Positions 1-13,400 of a DNA stretch of 22,566 nucleotides are shown here, piece by piece. Within the stretch, counting starts at the first letter, position 1, and every line of letters starts with the position of its first letter. A program made the position numbers and the translations under genes. The stretch is from Pigoraptor vietnamica. Lineage: Eukaryota; Opisthokonta; Filasterea. The notes under the pieces were generated by a model. That model made no database searches. It saw nothing but the letters and a program-made list of their open reading frames with translations, and was not told where the DNA came from. Location: assembly GCA_943704525.1 (NCBI GenBank), contig CALSCQ010003075.1, positions 1-22,566 of the forward strand. Reading direction: 5' to 3'.

Positions 1-55
1 CCCTTCCATTCCCACCTCTCATTCGTTCTCCAACACTAAAACGGAAAAAGGGAAC

Positions 56-1112
56 TCAACAACAGCCAACGCGGCAGCGGATATACTGCGTGAAGAACGC
101 AACGGCCTGCGTCGTGCGCCGCGCCCCCACGAGGTAGTCGGCGATGGCGCGCACCAGGTGGTTGTTGAAGGGCGTCGGCTGCATGCCGGGCGCCCCCGTC
201 CCAAGCACGCTCGCCTTGCCAAACAGCGCCGCAGCGGCCGCTAGGAACGTCGCCTCGTCCTTGGGAGTCGGCAGGGGATCGAACAGCCGGAGGCAGTCGA
301 TGTGCACCTGCGCGCGAGGCAGAAGAGGCACGCCGTTAACACACAGCAGGGGGGTGAAACTGAGCCAAGGGTCCCGGCAATTGACGGACGAGTGGACAGG
401 TACCTTGGTCTCGGGTGGAACGGCGAGTGCGCGAAGCACCGCGCTCACACGCAGTTCGGCCCACGCAGCTTCCGTCATTTCGTGCCTGCAACATTTGTGG
501 TCAACGAGGCATTTCAGCAGACCCGCCGTCCGACACTCGAGCAAAGCGCACGGACGCACCTGCGACCAACGCTGTCCACGGCGTATGCGTCGATGCCGCC
601 GGGCATGGCCACCTCAATGCGCACGTCCAGCCGCGAGAACGCGTTGAACGAGCAGTACGTCGTCCGCTGTATCCGCCACCCCTTCGAAGCGGCCTGCCAG
701 AACAAACAAGATGCCCACGTGTGTAAGACACCGCACTTCACCGCACCGCCGACGCAGATCCCGCCAACGCGCACCCACCAGCGCATTCGCAAGCGTGTGC
801 ACATAAGCAGCAATGGACGCCGGTGAAGTCACATCCGCGCCGTAAACGTGGTGGTACGAGCCCATCTCGAGCACCGTGGGGCGGCCAAATGTCGACGACC
901 GCTCGCAGTGCTTGCGCACGTGGCACATGTCGCAGGGGCCGAGTCCATCAAAGCGACCTGAAATCAACGCGAGGCGATCGGGTTAAACCGGTCGTCAAAA
1001 CCCCACCCTCACACACAACGCACGCACCAACAGCCTCTGTCCGCGCGCTCAGGGACTCTCCAAGCGTCGTTTCGACGATTTCCGGTATGTCATGAAAGGC
1101 GCCGTCCGCCAT
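56..1112 (-). CDS. Unrecognised 243-aa protein, five exons
   Basis: Spliced model on the minus strand: exons 1112-1028, 957-779, 693-560, 485-404 and 307-56, stop at 58-56. All junctions are GT-AG and the phases match, giving 243 aa. The ATG at 1112 sits in an AAAATGGC context. I do not recognise the family. Visible features are a Cys/His cluster at about residues 37-46 (CDMCHVRKHC, a possible metal site), a MGSYHHVYG stretch at about 60-68, and a predicted beta-rich middle (FNAFSRLDVRIEV, then PGGIDAYAVDS). The C-terminus is alanine-rich and helical, with a TPR-like look (AIADYLVGARRTTQAVAFF). No signal peptide or membrane segment is evident. It is divergently paired with the zinc-knuckle gene at 1840. 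Consistent phases and absence of stops make the gene likely real; its function is unknown. Confidence 0.7.
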
Positions 1113-1839
1113 TTTTGAGGCCACTGGGAACTACCTAGGCAACTCCTTTCCACTGGCGCTCTCCTCGCTATGAGTACGACAAGAGCCCTCTGCGTCGCCC
1201 AATGCCAAGCACAAAGCGCACCGTCAACAAGTGCTGTGATTGCGGGTTGAGAGGACGGAGGGAGCTCACACGTACAGCGCACACAACATACGCGGTCACA
1301 CAACGGCCTACCCGCGCACTCGCCCCGCGCGGCTCAACATCTTCCGCCGAAAGGCCACCGCAAGGCCATGCGGCCTCTGATCTTCGCAAGGAAAGGCGCA
1401 CACAGGACTCGCGCAGCTGCGTCAATGGCAAGTTCTCAAGCTAGTGGACGTGTTGTCCGCACCGCAATGAGTGCCAAGCCGTGTGCGATGCGCGAGCGAC
1501 CGATGTCCAAGTGGCGTGCGTATGAGAGTGCAATGGAATAGAACCAAGGACGGCACTCCTGGCGCGCAGAGAGGGAGAGGACACAAAGGCACGTGCGAAG
1601 GTGAGGGGAAGGCAGACTCGAGGGGGGATGGGACTCCCTGCGAACACACTTTCAAAGTGCGCGTCACCAACAGCCGAGAGACAGCAAAGCTACTACAGAC
1701 CAGATTTCGGATGTACTGCTTTAGTAGTCGCACACAGCCAGCCGACGCACTCACACACACAAAGCACGTATACACATTACACTCGCGCACAGCCAAACAG
1801 CATCGCATAGGACTCCACTGCTTGCCATACGCTCCGAAA
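1113..1839. promoter_or_regulatory. Divergent intergenic spacer, presumed bidirectional promoter
   Basis: These 727 bp lie between two start codons that point away from each other. I see no convincing coding frame, only short overlapping open frames typical of GC-rich DNA. CA-rich runs occur near 1740-1800, with a weak TATA-like GTATACAC at about 1769-1776. The promoter role is inferred from gene orientation alone. Confidence 0.4.
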
Positions 1840-2469
1840 ATGGCAGGTCGGACGCCTCTCTTGCTTGTCGCGCGCGCTGTCCCGCGGCTGGCGCAACGGC
1901 GACACCTCCACGCCACGGCTGTCCGGTTCGCGGGTGCGTAGCCTCAGCAGGCGTTGCCGTAGTCGCGCTGTTGGACATGTGCGTGCACCGACGCCCTGTG
2001 GCTGTTCTCTGTCCCCTGTTGACGTGCCTTCTGTCGCCAGCATCGCGCCCGGGTGAGACGTCTTCGGCACAGGAAGAGCGCAACCAGTTTCCCATGCTGC
2101 TGCGTCAGCGGTGTTTCTCGTGCGGCACCGTCGGCCACCTCACGTACAACTGCGACAAGGCTGTCCCGTGGAAGAACTGGCGGCCCCGCGCGGACTTTGA
2201 CTCCATCCGCGACGAGTTTAATGCGTGAGTATCACGTGTGGTCGCCCGCATTCGTGTGAGGTCGTCCCGTCTCGCACGCTCGCGATCCAGCTGTACTCCT
2301 GTGTCAGAAAGCATTTCGCTGCTGCCTCGAGTTCCATCTGCACTCGTCGAGTAGTTTTCCTGCGTCTGTGTTCTGCCGGTTTGTCGTGGTTTGCTTTGCT
2401 CATTCGTGTGCATGCAGGCTTCTCGCCAATGTCACCGCCTCCACTGCGCCGCGGCCAGCAGGCCGATAG
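1840..2469 (+). CDS. Small CCHC zinc-knuckle protein, probably mitochondrial
   Basis: Three exons: 1840-1933, 2041-2224 and 2418-2469, stop TAG 2467-2469, giving 109 aa. The second donor (GC|GTGAGT) overlaps an in-frame TGA, so an unspliced reading would end at about residue 92; the spliced version adds LLANVTASTAPRPAGR. Residues 1-30 are rich in Arg, Ala and Leu with no acidic residues, which looks like a mitochondrial targeting presequence. Residues 56-69 form a perfect retroviral-type zinc knuckle: C56-x2-C59-x4-H64-x4-C69. A tryptophan-rich segment (VPWKNWRP, about 73-80) follows. CCHC knuckles usually bind single-stranded nucleic acid, so an organellar RNA-binding or ribosome-associated role is possible, but this is inference. 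Family not recognised. Confidence 0.65.
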
Positions 2470-2684
2470 CGGCGCCGTGCGTTGTTTTATGGCCCAGAGC
2501 GCAGGCCGCTGGGGCACTAAAGCACAACCGCCGCACTCGCACTCAATGTGTTGTCAAAGGCAGCCGCACTGGCGTGGCCTTTTAGTACTCGCAAATATGC
2601 ACGTGCGGTGTGTGCAAGACTGTGGAAGAAAAGCGACATGCGCAGACGCAGACGAAAACGCAATACCGAGGCGGACGCGCGCAA

Positions 2685-4590
2685 TTAGCTGCTTATCGAC
2701 GGCACAGGTGGCAATGGCTCTCCGCCAAACTTGACTGCCCGCGTGGTCCCCGGCGCACCCGGGACTCCGATCGGCGCTGCCACGGCGTCTGTCCGTTGTG
2801 CCGGCCGCCCGCGCGCCTCCGGTGGCTGCGTTACATGTCGTGCGTGTTATTGCAATGTTCACCAAACACTGCCATTGAGCTCAAACGAGTCGCCGTTTTG
2901 CTGACGCACACACAGCACGCACCTTGGCCACAAACGAGACTTCGGGGCCGCGTCGGACTTTGTCGCCCTCGCGAATGGTCACGCCGGGCGCCAATTGGAT
3001 CGACTCGAGCTGCAGTTTGGTGCAATGTTAGATTGTGGGCCTTCAGACTTCGATGGATCAAATCGCCTTCAAAATCAGTGCACCGACACACACAGCACGC
3101 ACATGAACACACACACACACACACACAGCACACGCACATGCACACACGCACACAATGCACGCACGCAGGCAGAATCTACCCACCAAGGACGGCACCATGC
3201 CCCTCTCGTCGACGCGGTCTTGGTACGACGCCGCGCGGTCCGTCAGCGGAAGCGACCGTGCCGCTGCGTCCGCGCCCGCCGGCTGCTGCTGTGACATCAT
3301 CATGCGCCGTCGCGCGCGGGCCGCTTTGATGCGCGCAGCCTCCGTGTCCGCCGCGCTGTCCACGACCGACGCCTTCGTGTGCACACGATACGACGGCAAC
3401 TTCGACGGGTCAAACCGCATCGCGCCCACCACAGTACCCTCGACGACGTCCCTCCGCGCGGGCGGCTGCGGCGCTGCGTGCGACGCAAAGCCCACCGTTG
3501 ACGGCGGCTGCGCCAGCGGCGTGTTCACGTGCGACGGCGGAAGGGGCGCGGCGGGCTTCGCATTCGGCGAGCCCTCGGCCGCCTGCTGCTGCCCGTCGAC
3601 CGATTTGGCCGCTGCGCTAGTCCCAGCGCCCGGGTGGGCCTTGCCCTGTCGCTCCGAAGACGCGCCCTCTTTGGATTTTCGCAGCAGCGCCCCACGTACA
3701 GGCCCCGACCGCTGCGCTGGCGGCGCATCCCGTGGCTTCGTGGTGCGCGACTTCGTGGGACTTGCCACCGCCGGTTCCGCTGCCGCCGCTTCGGGCGCCC
3801 CGTCTTCCGCTGGCGGCGCGGGCGGGTGTTCGTCGTGTGCGGCGGGCTCTGCCGGTGGCACAGTCCCTTCGCTCACAGACACGAGTTGAGCACCAGCCGA
3901 TCCCTTCCCCGCGCGCCCAGCATCCGAGCCCGAGCCTGCACTGTCCCGGTGAGCCCGCGAAATCCCCAACTCTGCCGACGACTGCTGCCGCATTTTCCCA
4001 ACCGTCGACGCCGACGGGCGCACAATCGAACTGCGATGCATTTCGCGCGTCGACGACTGTGATGCCACTGCTGGTGGCGGCGCCTTCTTCACCGGAATCG
4101 CACCTCGGGCCCAGGAATCTATTGTTGCTGGCCGTGGCTCTGCACGTCAAGAGGAACAATCAGGACCGGGGACACAAGCAACGACTGTGCCACATAAAGC
4201 GTCTCCAGCACACCACGACGCGCACCTTCGTCTTCCAGCCACGTCGGGTCGGTGTCCGTGCCGATCTCACCCGGGTCGCGCCGGAGGAACTGCCACTCGA
4301 TGAGCTGCATGATGGCCTTCTTGGCGCGCTTGACCGTGTACGGCAGCAGCTGGCTCTCAATGTACCGCTCGTAAATGACCGACTGGCTGTTGTCAAGGAT
4401 CTGGTCGAGGATGTCGCCCACAATGTTCTCGCAGTCCTCCTGGCCGATAATGGCCGCCCTGCGCAAGCAACCAAACACAAGCATTGGCAACGATGTCTCA
4501 CTAAATGAAGGGACGCCCGTCAAAGCACGTTCTCGCCACGCACCAGTCGGCCGCGCTCACGCGCTGCTGCGGCGGCCCCTCGCTCGCCAT
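2685..4590 (-). CDS. C2orf81-like (DUF4639-type) protein, probably cilium-associated
   Basis: Five exons on the minus strand: 4590-4544, 4458-4226, 4139-3184, 3009-2923 and 2825-2685, stop 2687-2685; 487 aa with consistent phases. Residues about 14-93 contain a block resembling the N-terminal domain of human C2orf81 as I recall it (ENIVGDILDQILD, then PYTVKRAKKAIMQLIEW and RRDPGE, then DPTWLEDE). An immediately following DSWARGAIPV segment spans the exon 2/3 junction. A long, disordered, Ala/Pro/Ser-rich middle follows. Then come a conserved-looking FDPSKLPSYRV motif (about residue 336) and a LAPGVTIREGDKVRRGP motif in exon 4 (about 418-434). These three islands in this order are what identify the family. 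Its biochemical function is not established; the cilium link rests on recalled family distribution. The gene converges with the zinc-knuckle gene and diverges from calcineurin. Confidence 0.8.
3081..3168. repeat. CA/GT microsatellite in an intron
   Basis: An imperfect (CA)n tract, with interspersed CACG and CATG units, fills much of intron 3 (3010-3183) of the C2orf81-like gene. On the sense strand it reads as a GT-rich run directly after the GTGGGT donor. Ordinary simple-sequence expansion is the likely origin. Confidence 0.9.
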
Positions 4591-5288
4591 GGCGGCGAAG
4601 GAGGCGGAGAGCCGACGCGCAATGGTTGCTGCTGACTACGGGGCCGTTGGACCCCGACGCGGCACGCGCCGAGAGAGAGAGAGGCACGCAGGGCCAGAAG
4701 AGCAACAGGGACGACGCAGGAAAGAAGCCCTCTGCAATTCACATTCAAACGGTAAAACGTGCGCGTTCTACTGCATCGCCTTTCCTCTTGAACGAGTTGA
4801 GCTATCCCTGTGTGCCGATCATAGCAACGCCCACCCCGGTTGCAAATCCCGTCGTCACATCCGGGGTAATAACTTAGCAACGAACCCACCTGCGCTGTCT
4901 CCGAATCCGGGGTGCTTCAGAACCCAAAAAAATACGGGCCTCGATTTGAAACGGGCGCAGTAAATAAATGCGGCTGACTATGGGTTGAGTACCGCGGGGG
5001 CGTGCGCAAATAACGCACCCCCTCTGTTGTCTGTGGGTTCCCTCTCCGCTTCCCTCTCCCTCTCTCGCTCTCGTTTTGCTTGCCCTTGCCGCTCTCTCCA
5101 TCCACCTGCGCATTCTACTGCTTTGAACAGACCCGGCCCGCGCGAGCGCAGTAGTGCGTCGCCGCTAGTCGTGTCTTGGTGGATCGGTGCCATTCGTCTC
5201 GATTTTGTATTCAGTCCAAACAGCGGGGGATTGTGGTGTTGTCGCTCGTTGCGCTCAGCCGGTCGAGGGGGTTCTCGTATAAGCAAAG
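4591..5288. promoter_or_regulatory. Divergent spacer between the C2orf81-like gene and calcineurin A
   Basis: These 698 bp separate two outward-facing start codons. The region holds a small AT-rich patch (GTAAATAAATG near 4961-4971) and a pyrimidine tract of CT repeats at about 5038-5078, roughly 200 bp upstream of the calcineurin ATG. No coding frame is supported. Promoter function is inferred from position. Confidence 0.4.
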
Positions 5289-8111
<2,823 letters not shown>

Positions 8112-8478
8112 AGTGTGGGCGCCGCTGCGCCCCGTCCGATGCCTCGCGTTGCCGAAATTAGCGTCCCTTCCCCGCTGCGCTGCGCTCGTTCCCTCTCTCT
8201 TATGCTCGCGTGCTCTCTGTGGTTGTCATTGCGTGACCTGCCGCCGCCGAAGTCGTATGCGGTCGCTGATGTTTGTCGCTGCGGAAATGCGCCTCGCGCG
8301 CCGTTGTGATTCTTAAAAAAAGGTCTTTGTTTGCCTGAGCACTGAGCAGAGCCTGCGTGTACGAATTTTGGGGGCTCAAAATGCGGTGTACTCATGATCG
8401 GGCAAAGTCCCGTCATGCACAAGGAAAGCACTGCGGCGCCGCCTCCAAGACAGGCGCCCCTCGGCCACATGCGCGCAC
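8112..8478. other. Convergent 3' spacer
   Basis: These 367 bp lie between the stop codons of calcineurin A (plus) and the nucleoside hydrolase (minus), so they should hold both 3' UTRs. A short A-run (TTCTTAAAAAAAGG, about 8311-8324) is the only notable feature. I found no canonical AATAAA and no coding signal. Confidence 0.5.
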
Positions 8479-10075
8479 TTAAGGCAGCGTCGCAAAGCGC
8501 TCGCGCAGCAGCGTGCGCACGGCGTCCGCGTTGACCTTCATGAGGATGGACGTCTGCGGCGCCTTGCCGAAGATGCCGTTGAAGTCGGCGACGGTCGTTC
8601 CCGCCGTCAGCAACCCCTCGGTCTCCACGTCGACGTACACGGGCGAGCCCTCGTAGAGGTCTGGGCGGATCATGGCCACAATGGCCGACGAGTCGTGCAC
8701 GGGCATGAAATCGACGCCGACGATGGTGCGGTAGGCGTTGAGGTAGAAGCGCGTCATGTCGTGCACGAGGCGCCCGCACGTGCCGAGCGGCGCAAGGTCC
8801 TCGAGGTAGCCCTGGGTCAGACGCGTCGCCATCGTGACGTCAAGGCCGGCCATGGTGATGTTCCAGCCCGCGCTGAACACGACGTGCGCTGCCGAAGCGG
8901 GAGCGAAAAGATAAGACAATGCGACTGACAGGGGAACAGAATGACTAGGGATGTTACAGAGAGTGAGGTTCGTCGTTTTACGTACCGCCCATCGCGTCGT
9001 TGAAGACATTGGCCTCGCCGAGCGGGTGCACGTTACCTGTGGGTTACAAGTAGGTGCATTGCCTCCTCAGGTTGGCTCTTTGCGATGCACGCGTCGTGCG
9101 AACGCATGCACTCGCACACACGCACTCGCATTCGCCCGAGCAGTTGCACTCACACGCACGCGCACGCACTCGCACTCACACTCAAGCACTCGCACTCGCC
9201 CGCACGCACTCGCACTCACACGTACGCGCAGGCACTCACACGCAAGCACTCGCACTCACACGCACGCGCACGCACTCAGCGCACCCACCGGTCTCCTTGA
9301 TGGTGCCACCCATCATGACAAAGCGGCGCGCAAGCTTCGGCAGGAGCGGCTCGGCCTCCAGTGCCCGCGCAATCGTCGTGAGGGGCGAGAGCGAGACGAG
9401 CGTGATCTGGCCCGGGTGTGCGCGGCACATGCGCACAATGAAGTCGACGCCCGATTCCCCCTGCAAACGCGCGCCCGCGGGCAGCGGCACGTCGACGTTG
9501 CCGAGGCCGTTCATTCCGTGGAACTTGTAGCCGCCATTCTCGACATAGGGGTGAAGCTGCACGTGCGCGGGGAAGTACGAAGTTGGAAACGAATAATAGG
9601 AGCTTAGTGAGCGAGTGCAGCGCGAGTGCGTACCAGGGGGTCGGTGCTGCCGAGGAACACGGGGATGTCCGTGCGGTTGGCCACGCCGAGCACGCGGAGT
9701 GCATTAAGACCCAGCATGGTGACGTTGCCGTTGTTGCCGTAGGTGACGACCACTCCCTCCACGCGAAGCTCGGGAGAGGCGACGGCGAGAAAGAGCGCCA
9801 TTGTGTCTGCAGACATTCAACGCGGTTTAATATAGAGACTTGAAAATTGATCGTATCCTCCCTCTCTCTCTCACCGTCAATGCCGGGGTCTGCCAGGATA
9901 ATAACGCGCTCCGGACGCGCCTCGGATCCACACGCGCCCGTGGTGGCAGCCGCGATGCCACCGCAGAGCGCGAACAGCACAAGCAACAAACCCTGAAGAC
10001 GTGAGGCCACACAAACCGTCAGCACGAGTGCAACCAATGGGTTGCAGTTTGCGCAGCACGTACCTTGCTCGCCAT
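8479..10075 (-). CDS. Inosine/uridine-preferring nucleoside hydrolase, probably secreted
   Basis: Six exons on the minus strand: 10075-10064, 9992-9875, 9806-9634, 9556-9289, 9036-8986 and 8888-8479, stop 8481-8479; 343 aa. The first coding exon is only 12 nt (MASK). It joins in phase to a hydrophobic stretch (GLLLVLFALCGGIAAA, residues 5-20), forming a signal peptide, so the enzyme probably acts outside the cell or in the endomembrane/lysosomal system. The family signature DPGIDD lies at 39-44 (Ca2+-binding aspartates). FVMMGG and a GEANVFNDAM segment follow. Near the C-terminus, PVHDSSA carries the His-Asp pair typical of the family active site. Nucleoside hydrolases split the N-glycosidic bond of ribonucleosides, giving free base and ribose for salvage. 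Substrate preference cannot be read from sequence. Length agrees with the family plus a leader. Confidence 0.93.
9103..9283. repeat. CACTCG/CACTCA/CACGCA minisatellite in nucleoside hydrolase intron 4
   Basis: The central part of the intron between exons 4 and 5 (9037-9288) is made of tandem 6-bp units CACTCR and CACGCR. On the sense (minus) strand this reads as repeated GTGAGTGCGAGTGCGTGC. The intron is therefore packed with matches to the 5' splice consensus downstream of the true GTGGGT donor at 9288. Confidence 0.9.
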
Positions 10076-10452
10076 GTTTTCGACTCTATGTGTGCCGGCT
10101 TGTGCTTATGGCTTGAAAAAAACGTTTCTCTAAAAAGTGGCTTTATCGGTTTGCGCTCGGCAGTGCGAATGCCGTTAAATCACTGGCGCACGTGTTTTCC
10201 AGCCACTGCTTTGGAACCCTCACCTTTCCATGCAGATTGCTGTGGACTGTTGTAACTTCCACCACGGATCAAATATTATCAAGACCAGCGACTGACGAGG
10301 GTGCAAAAGGGTGCAAGTCGTTTGAATGAAAGCTTCATTAGGGAATAAAAACGCAGCGCGCAAAGCAACACACGTACACGCACACATAACACCTGTCGAG
10401 ATGACAACATAATAAAACGCGGAAGACGGCACACGAGCGCAAAAAAGGGACT
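10076..10452. other. Spacer: 3' end of the spectrin-like gene and promoter of the nucleoside hydrolase
   Basis: These 377 bp sit between two tandem minus-strand genes. They should contain the 3' UTR of the spectrin-like gene and the upstream region of the hydrolase. The sequence is less GC-rich than its surroundings. I see no open frame and no clear promoter element. Confidence 0.4.
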
Positions 10453-13400
10453 CTACGAAGTGCCGCCGGTGGACGACTTGCGCCTAAAGATGCCCATGAC
10501 GCTCCCCTTCTTCTTCTCCTTGTCCTCCTCCTTCTTCTCCTTCTTCTCCTTCTTCTCCTTCTTGTCCTTCTTGTCCTTCTTCTTCTTTTCGTCCGTCGCG
10601 GGCGAATCGGGCGCAGACGACGGGGTTCCCGTCGGAGTCGCCGCAAAGTCCACCTTCTTCTCGGGCGTCGCCGGGACAGCAGCAGCCGCAGCAGCCGCAG
10701 CAGCCTCCTCCTGCTTGCGCTTCTCTTCCGCCGCAGCCGCCGCAGCAGCCTCCTCCTGCTTGCGCTTCTCTTCCGCCGCAGCCGCCGCAGCAGCCGCAGC
10801 CTCCTCCTGTTTGCGCTTCTCTTCCGCGGCGGCAGCGGCCGCAGCCTCTTCCTGCTTGCGCTGTTCCTCGGCAGCAGCGGCGGCAGCAGCCTCTTCCTGC
10901 TTGCGCTTCTCTTCCGCGGCGGCGGCGGCGGCAGCAGCAGCAGCAGCAGCCTCTTCTTCCAGCTTGCGCTTCTCCTCGGCAGCGGCCGCCTCCGCGGCGA
11001 GACGCTCGGCCTCACGACGCTCGGCTTCCTCGCGCGCCGCACGCTCCGCCTCGGCCGCAGCCGCGGCGAGGGCGGCCTCGTGGGCCTTTCGCTCCGCTTC
11101 CTCCCGCGCAATGCGCTCAGCCTCCGCAGCCGCAGCCGCACGACGCTCGGCCTCCTCCCGCTCGGCCGCCAGGCGCTCTGCCTCGGCACGACGCTCGGCC
11201 GCAGCCTTCTCCGCCGCGCGCTCGGCGGCCTCGCGCTCCTCCTGGGCTCGCTTCTCCTCGGCGATGCGCTTCTGCTCCGCCTGCTGCGCGGCGGCGAGCT
11301 CCTCGGCGTGGCGCTGCTTCTTCTCCTGCACCGACCGCTCGAGCTGCTCCTTGCGCTGGCGCTCGCGATCCGCCTTCTCCTTCTGCGCAGCCTGGCGCGC
11401 GCGCTCCTTGGCAGTCTCCTCCTCGGCCTCGCGCTCGGTCGCGGCCTTGGACCACGCCTCCGATTCCGCGCGACGGCGCTTGTTCTCGTCGTCCGAGAAG
11501 AGCGAGTTGGTGAACGAGCGGTAGTCGTAGGCATTCTCGACGCCGCCTTCCGTGTAGGGCTTCATGTTCTTGAGGCAGAAGCTCGCGAGCTCCGGCGAGA
11601 GCGCCGTGCTGATCTGCGTCTTGGTGACGTACGGCTTGTCGCCCGCAAGGCTGCGGAAGGCCTCCATAATGTCCTCGGGGCGCTCCGCGTTGACCGTCTC
11701 CTTGCTGATCATGAACGCGACGTACTGTTCGCGCGTCACGTGGCCGTCCTTGTGAGGGTCGACCGTCGCGACAATCGCGTCAAAGTCGGCGTCGCCCTGC
11801 TCGCCGGCGGCAAAGTCGTAGCCGAGCGACTTGAGGCAGAGGCGGAACTCCTTGTAGTCGAGCTTGCCCGACTTGTCGCGGTCAAAGTGGTTGAACGAGT
11901 CGTTGTACTCCTTCAGCTGCTCCGCAGAGACGCCGACCGTCTTGCTCGCGCGAATCTGCTGCTCGAGGTTGAAGGCCATGCGCTTCGCCAGCTGCTCCAG
12001 GACGTCCCACTCCTGCGCAAGCGACACGACAGAGTGCTTCGTGTGGCGGTTGTCGAGGACGACGTGCTCCTGCAGCTTGCGGCCAATCTCCTCGAGCCCA
12101 GTCACCGACGAGCGCATCGTCGCAATGTCCTTCTGCGCGGCCTGGACGCCCGCGAGCTGCGCCTCGAGGTCGCCCGACGAGTCCACGAGCGCCGCGCGCG
12201 TCCGCGTGACCCACTGGTAGAAGGCCTCGGCGTGCTCGGCAAAGTTCTTGCGCAGGGCCTCGTTCAGGTCCTGGCGCTCCGCCTCGCGCTTCAGCAGCTC
12301 CTCGCGGTCGCCGCAGAGGCGCTGGACGCTCTTCCACTTCTCCGAGAGTGCCGCGGCCGTGAACGGCGTGTACGGATTCACCGTCACCCCCATCGAGCGG
12401 ATTTCGCCGTCGAGCTGCGAGAGACGCTCCCAGTCCTTGGCCGGCGCGACGAGGCCGTTCTGCTTGTACTGCGCGTGCGCCGCCTGGAGCGACTTGATCT
12501 CGTCAATCGAGTTGACGCGCACAGACTCCGTCAGGTCTTCCTCCGCGCCCTCGGCCCAGTTGTTGAACGCCGACGCGCGCTTGGCAAACTCGAGGAGGAG
12601 GTCCTCCAGGCGCTGCAGCCGCACACGGTTCGCCGACAGCTTCTCCTTCCTGTCGCCGACGGCAGCCACGAGGGCATTCCACTTGGCCACGGCGGCGGCG
12701 GCACGAGCCTCCGCAGCGGCGGGGTCCGAGCAGCCCTCGCGCAGCAGCGTCGCCTTGAGCTCGCCCAGCGTGGCGATGCGCGGCTTGAATGCCTCCACGG
12801 CGGCCGCGAGCTTCTCGTGGGCGCGCTCGTGACCGTCGACGTCGGCGAGGTTGGCGCCGTAGTCCTTCGAAGTGGCCGCGAGCTCCTTGCTGGCAATCCA
12901 CGCCTCAATGGCGTCCACGGCGCGCGAAAAGTTGTGCAGGCGCAGCAGCCCGTCCAGGAACTTGCCGCGCGCCACAGTCGCGGCCTCAAGGGCGGCCACG
13001 CGGTCGACGAGCTGCGCGGAAATCTTGTTGATCGTCTCGGCGCTCGGGTTGGCCTCCGAGATGAGCTTCGAGCCGTTCGAGACGACGTTCTTGACGCGCT
13101 CCTGGCGGCTGGCGTTCTCCGCGACGACCTCGGCGTGCTTCTTCACGAGCACGGCGGCCGTCGACAGGTCGGGGTTGATCACGGTCGAGAGCAGGGCCGT
13201 GCGGTCCACGTGCCAGACGTCCTCCTCATGCGCGTCGGCGGCAAAGCGCTCAAAGTCCAGCGAGTGGTTGAGCCGCGCCGAGCGGGCGCGCGAGGCATCG
13301 GCAAGGGCGTGCCAGCGGTTCTCAAGGGTCGTCGCCGCCGCCTCAATCTCGGCAGCCGCGGGGTGCGCCTGCGAGGCCATCTCGCGCCCGCGCTCGAGCA

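Noticed and set aside
375-395. CAATTGACGGACGAG resembles a universal small-subunit rRNA word
   Set aside because: The resemblance is confined to about 10 bases and falls in intron 4 of the first gene, with no other rRNA sequence nearby.
3155-3889. Plus-strand open frame of 244 codons, Ala/Gly/Cys-rich
   Set aside because: It is antisense to exon 3 of the C2orf81-like gene, which carries recognisable conserved motifs; composition explains its openness.
4780-4870. A tRNA-like look on the minus strand (GGGATAGCTCAACTCG)
   Set aside because: Only the D-arm-like word fits. I could not find a paired acceptor stem, anticodon arm or T-arm at the right spacing.
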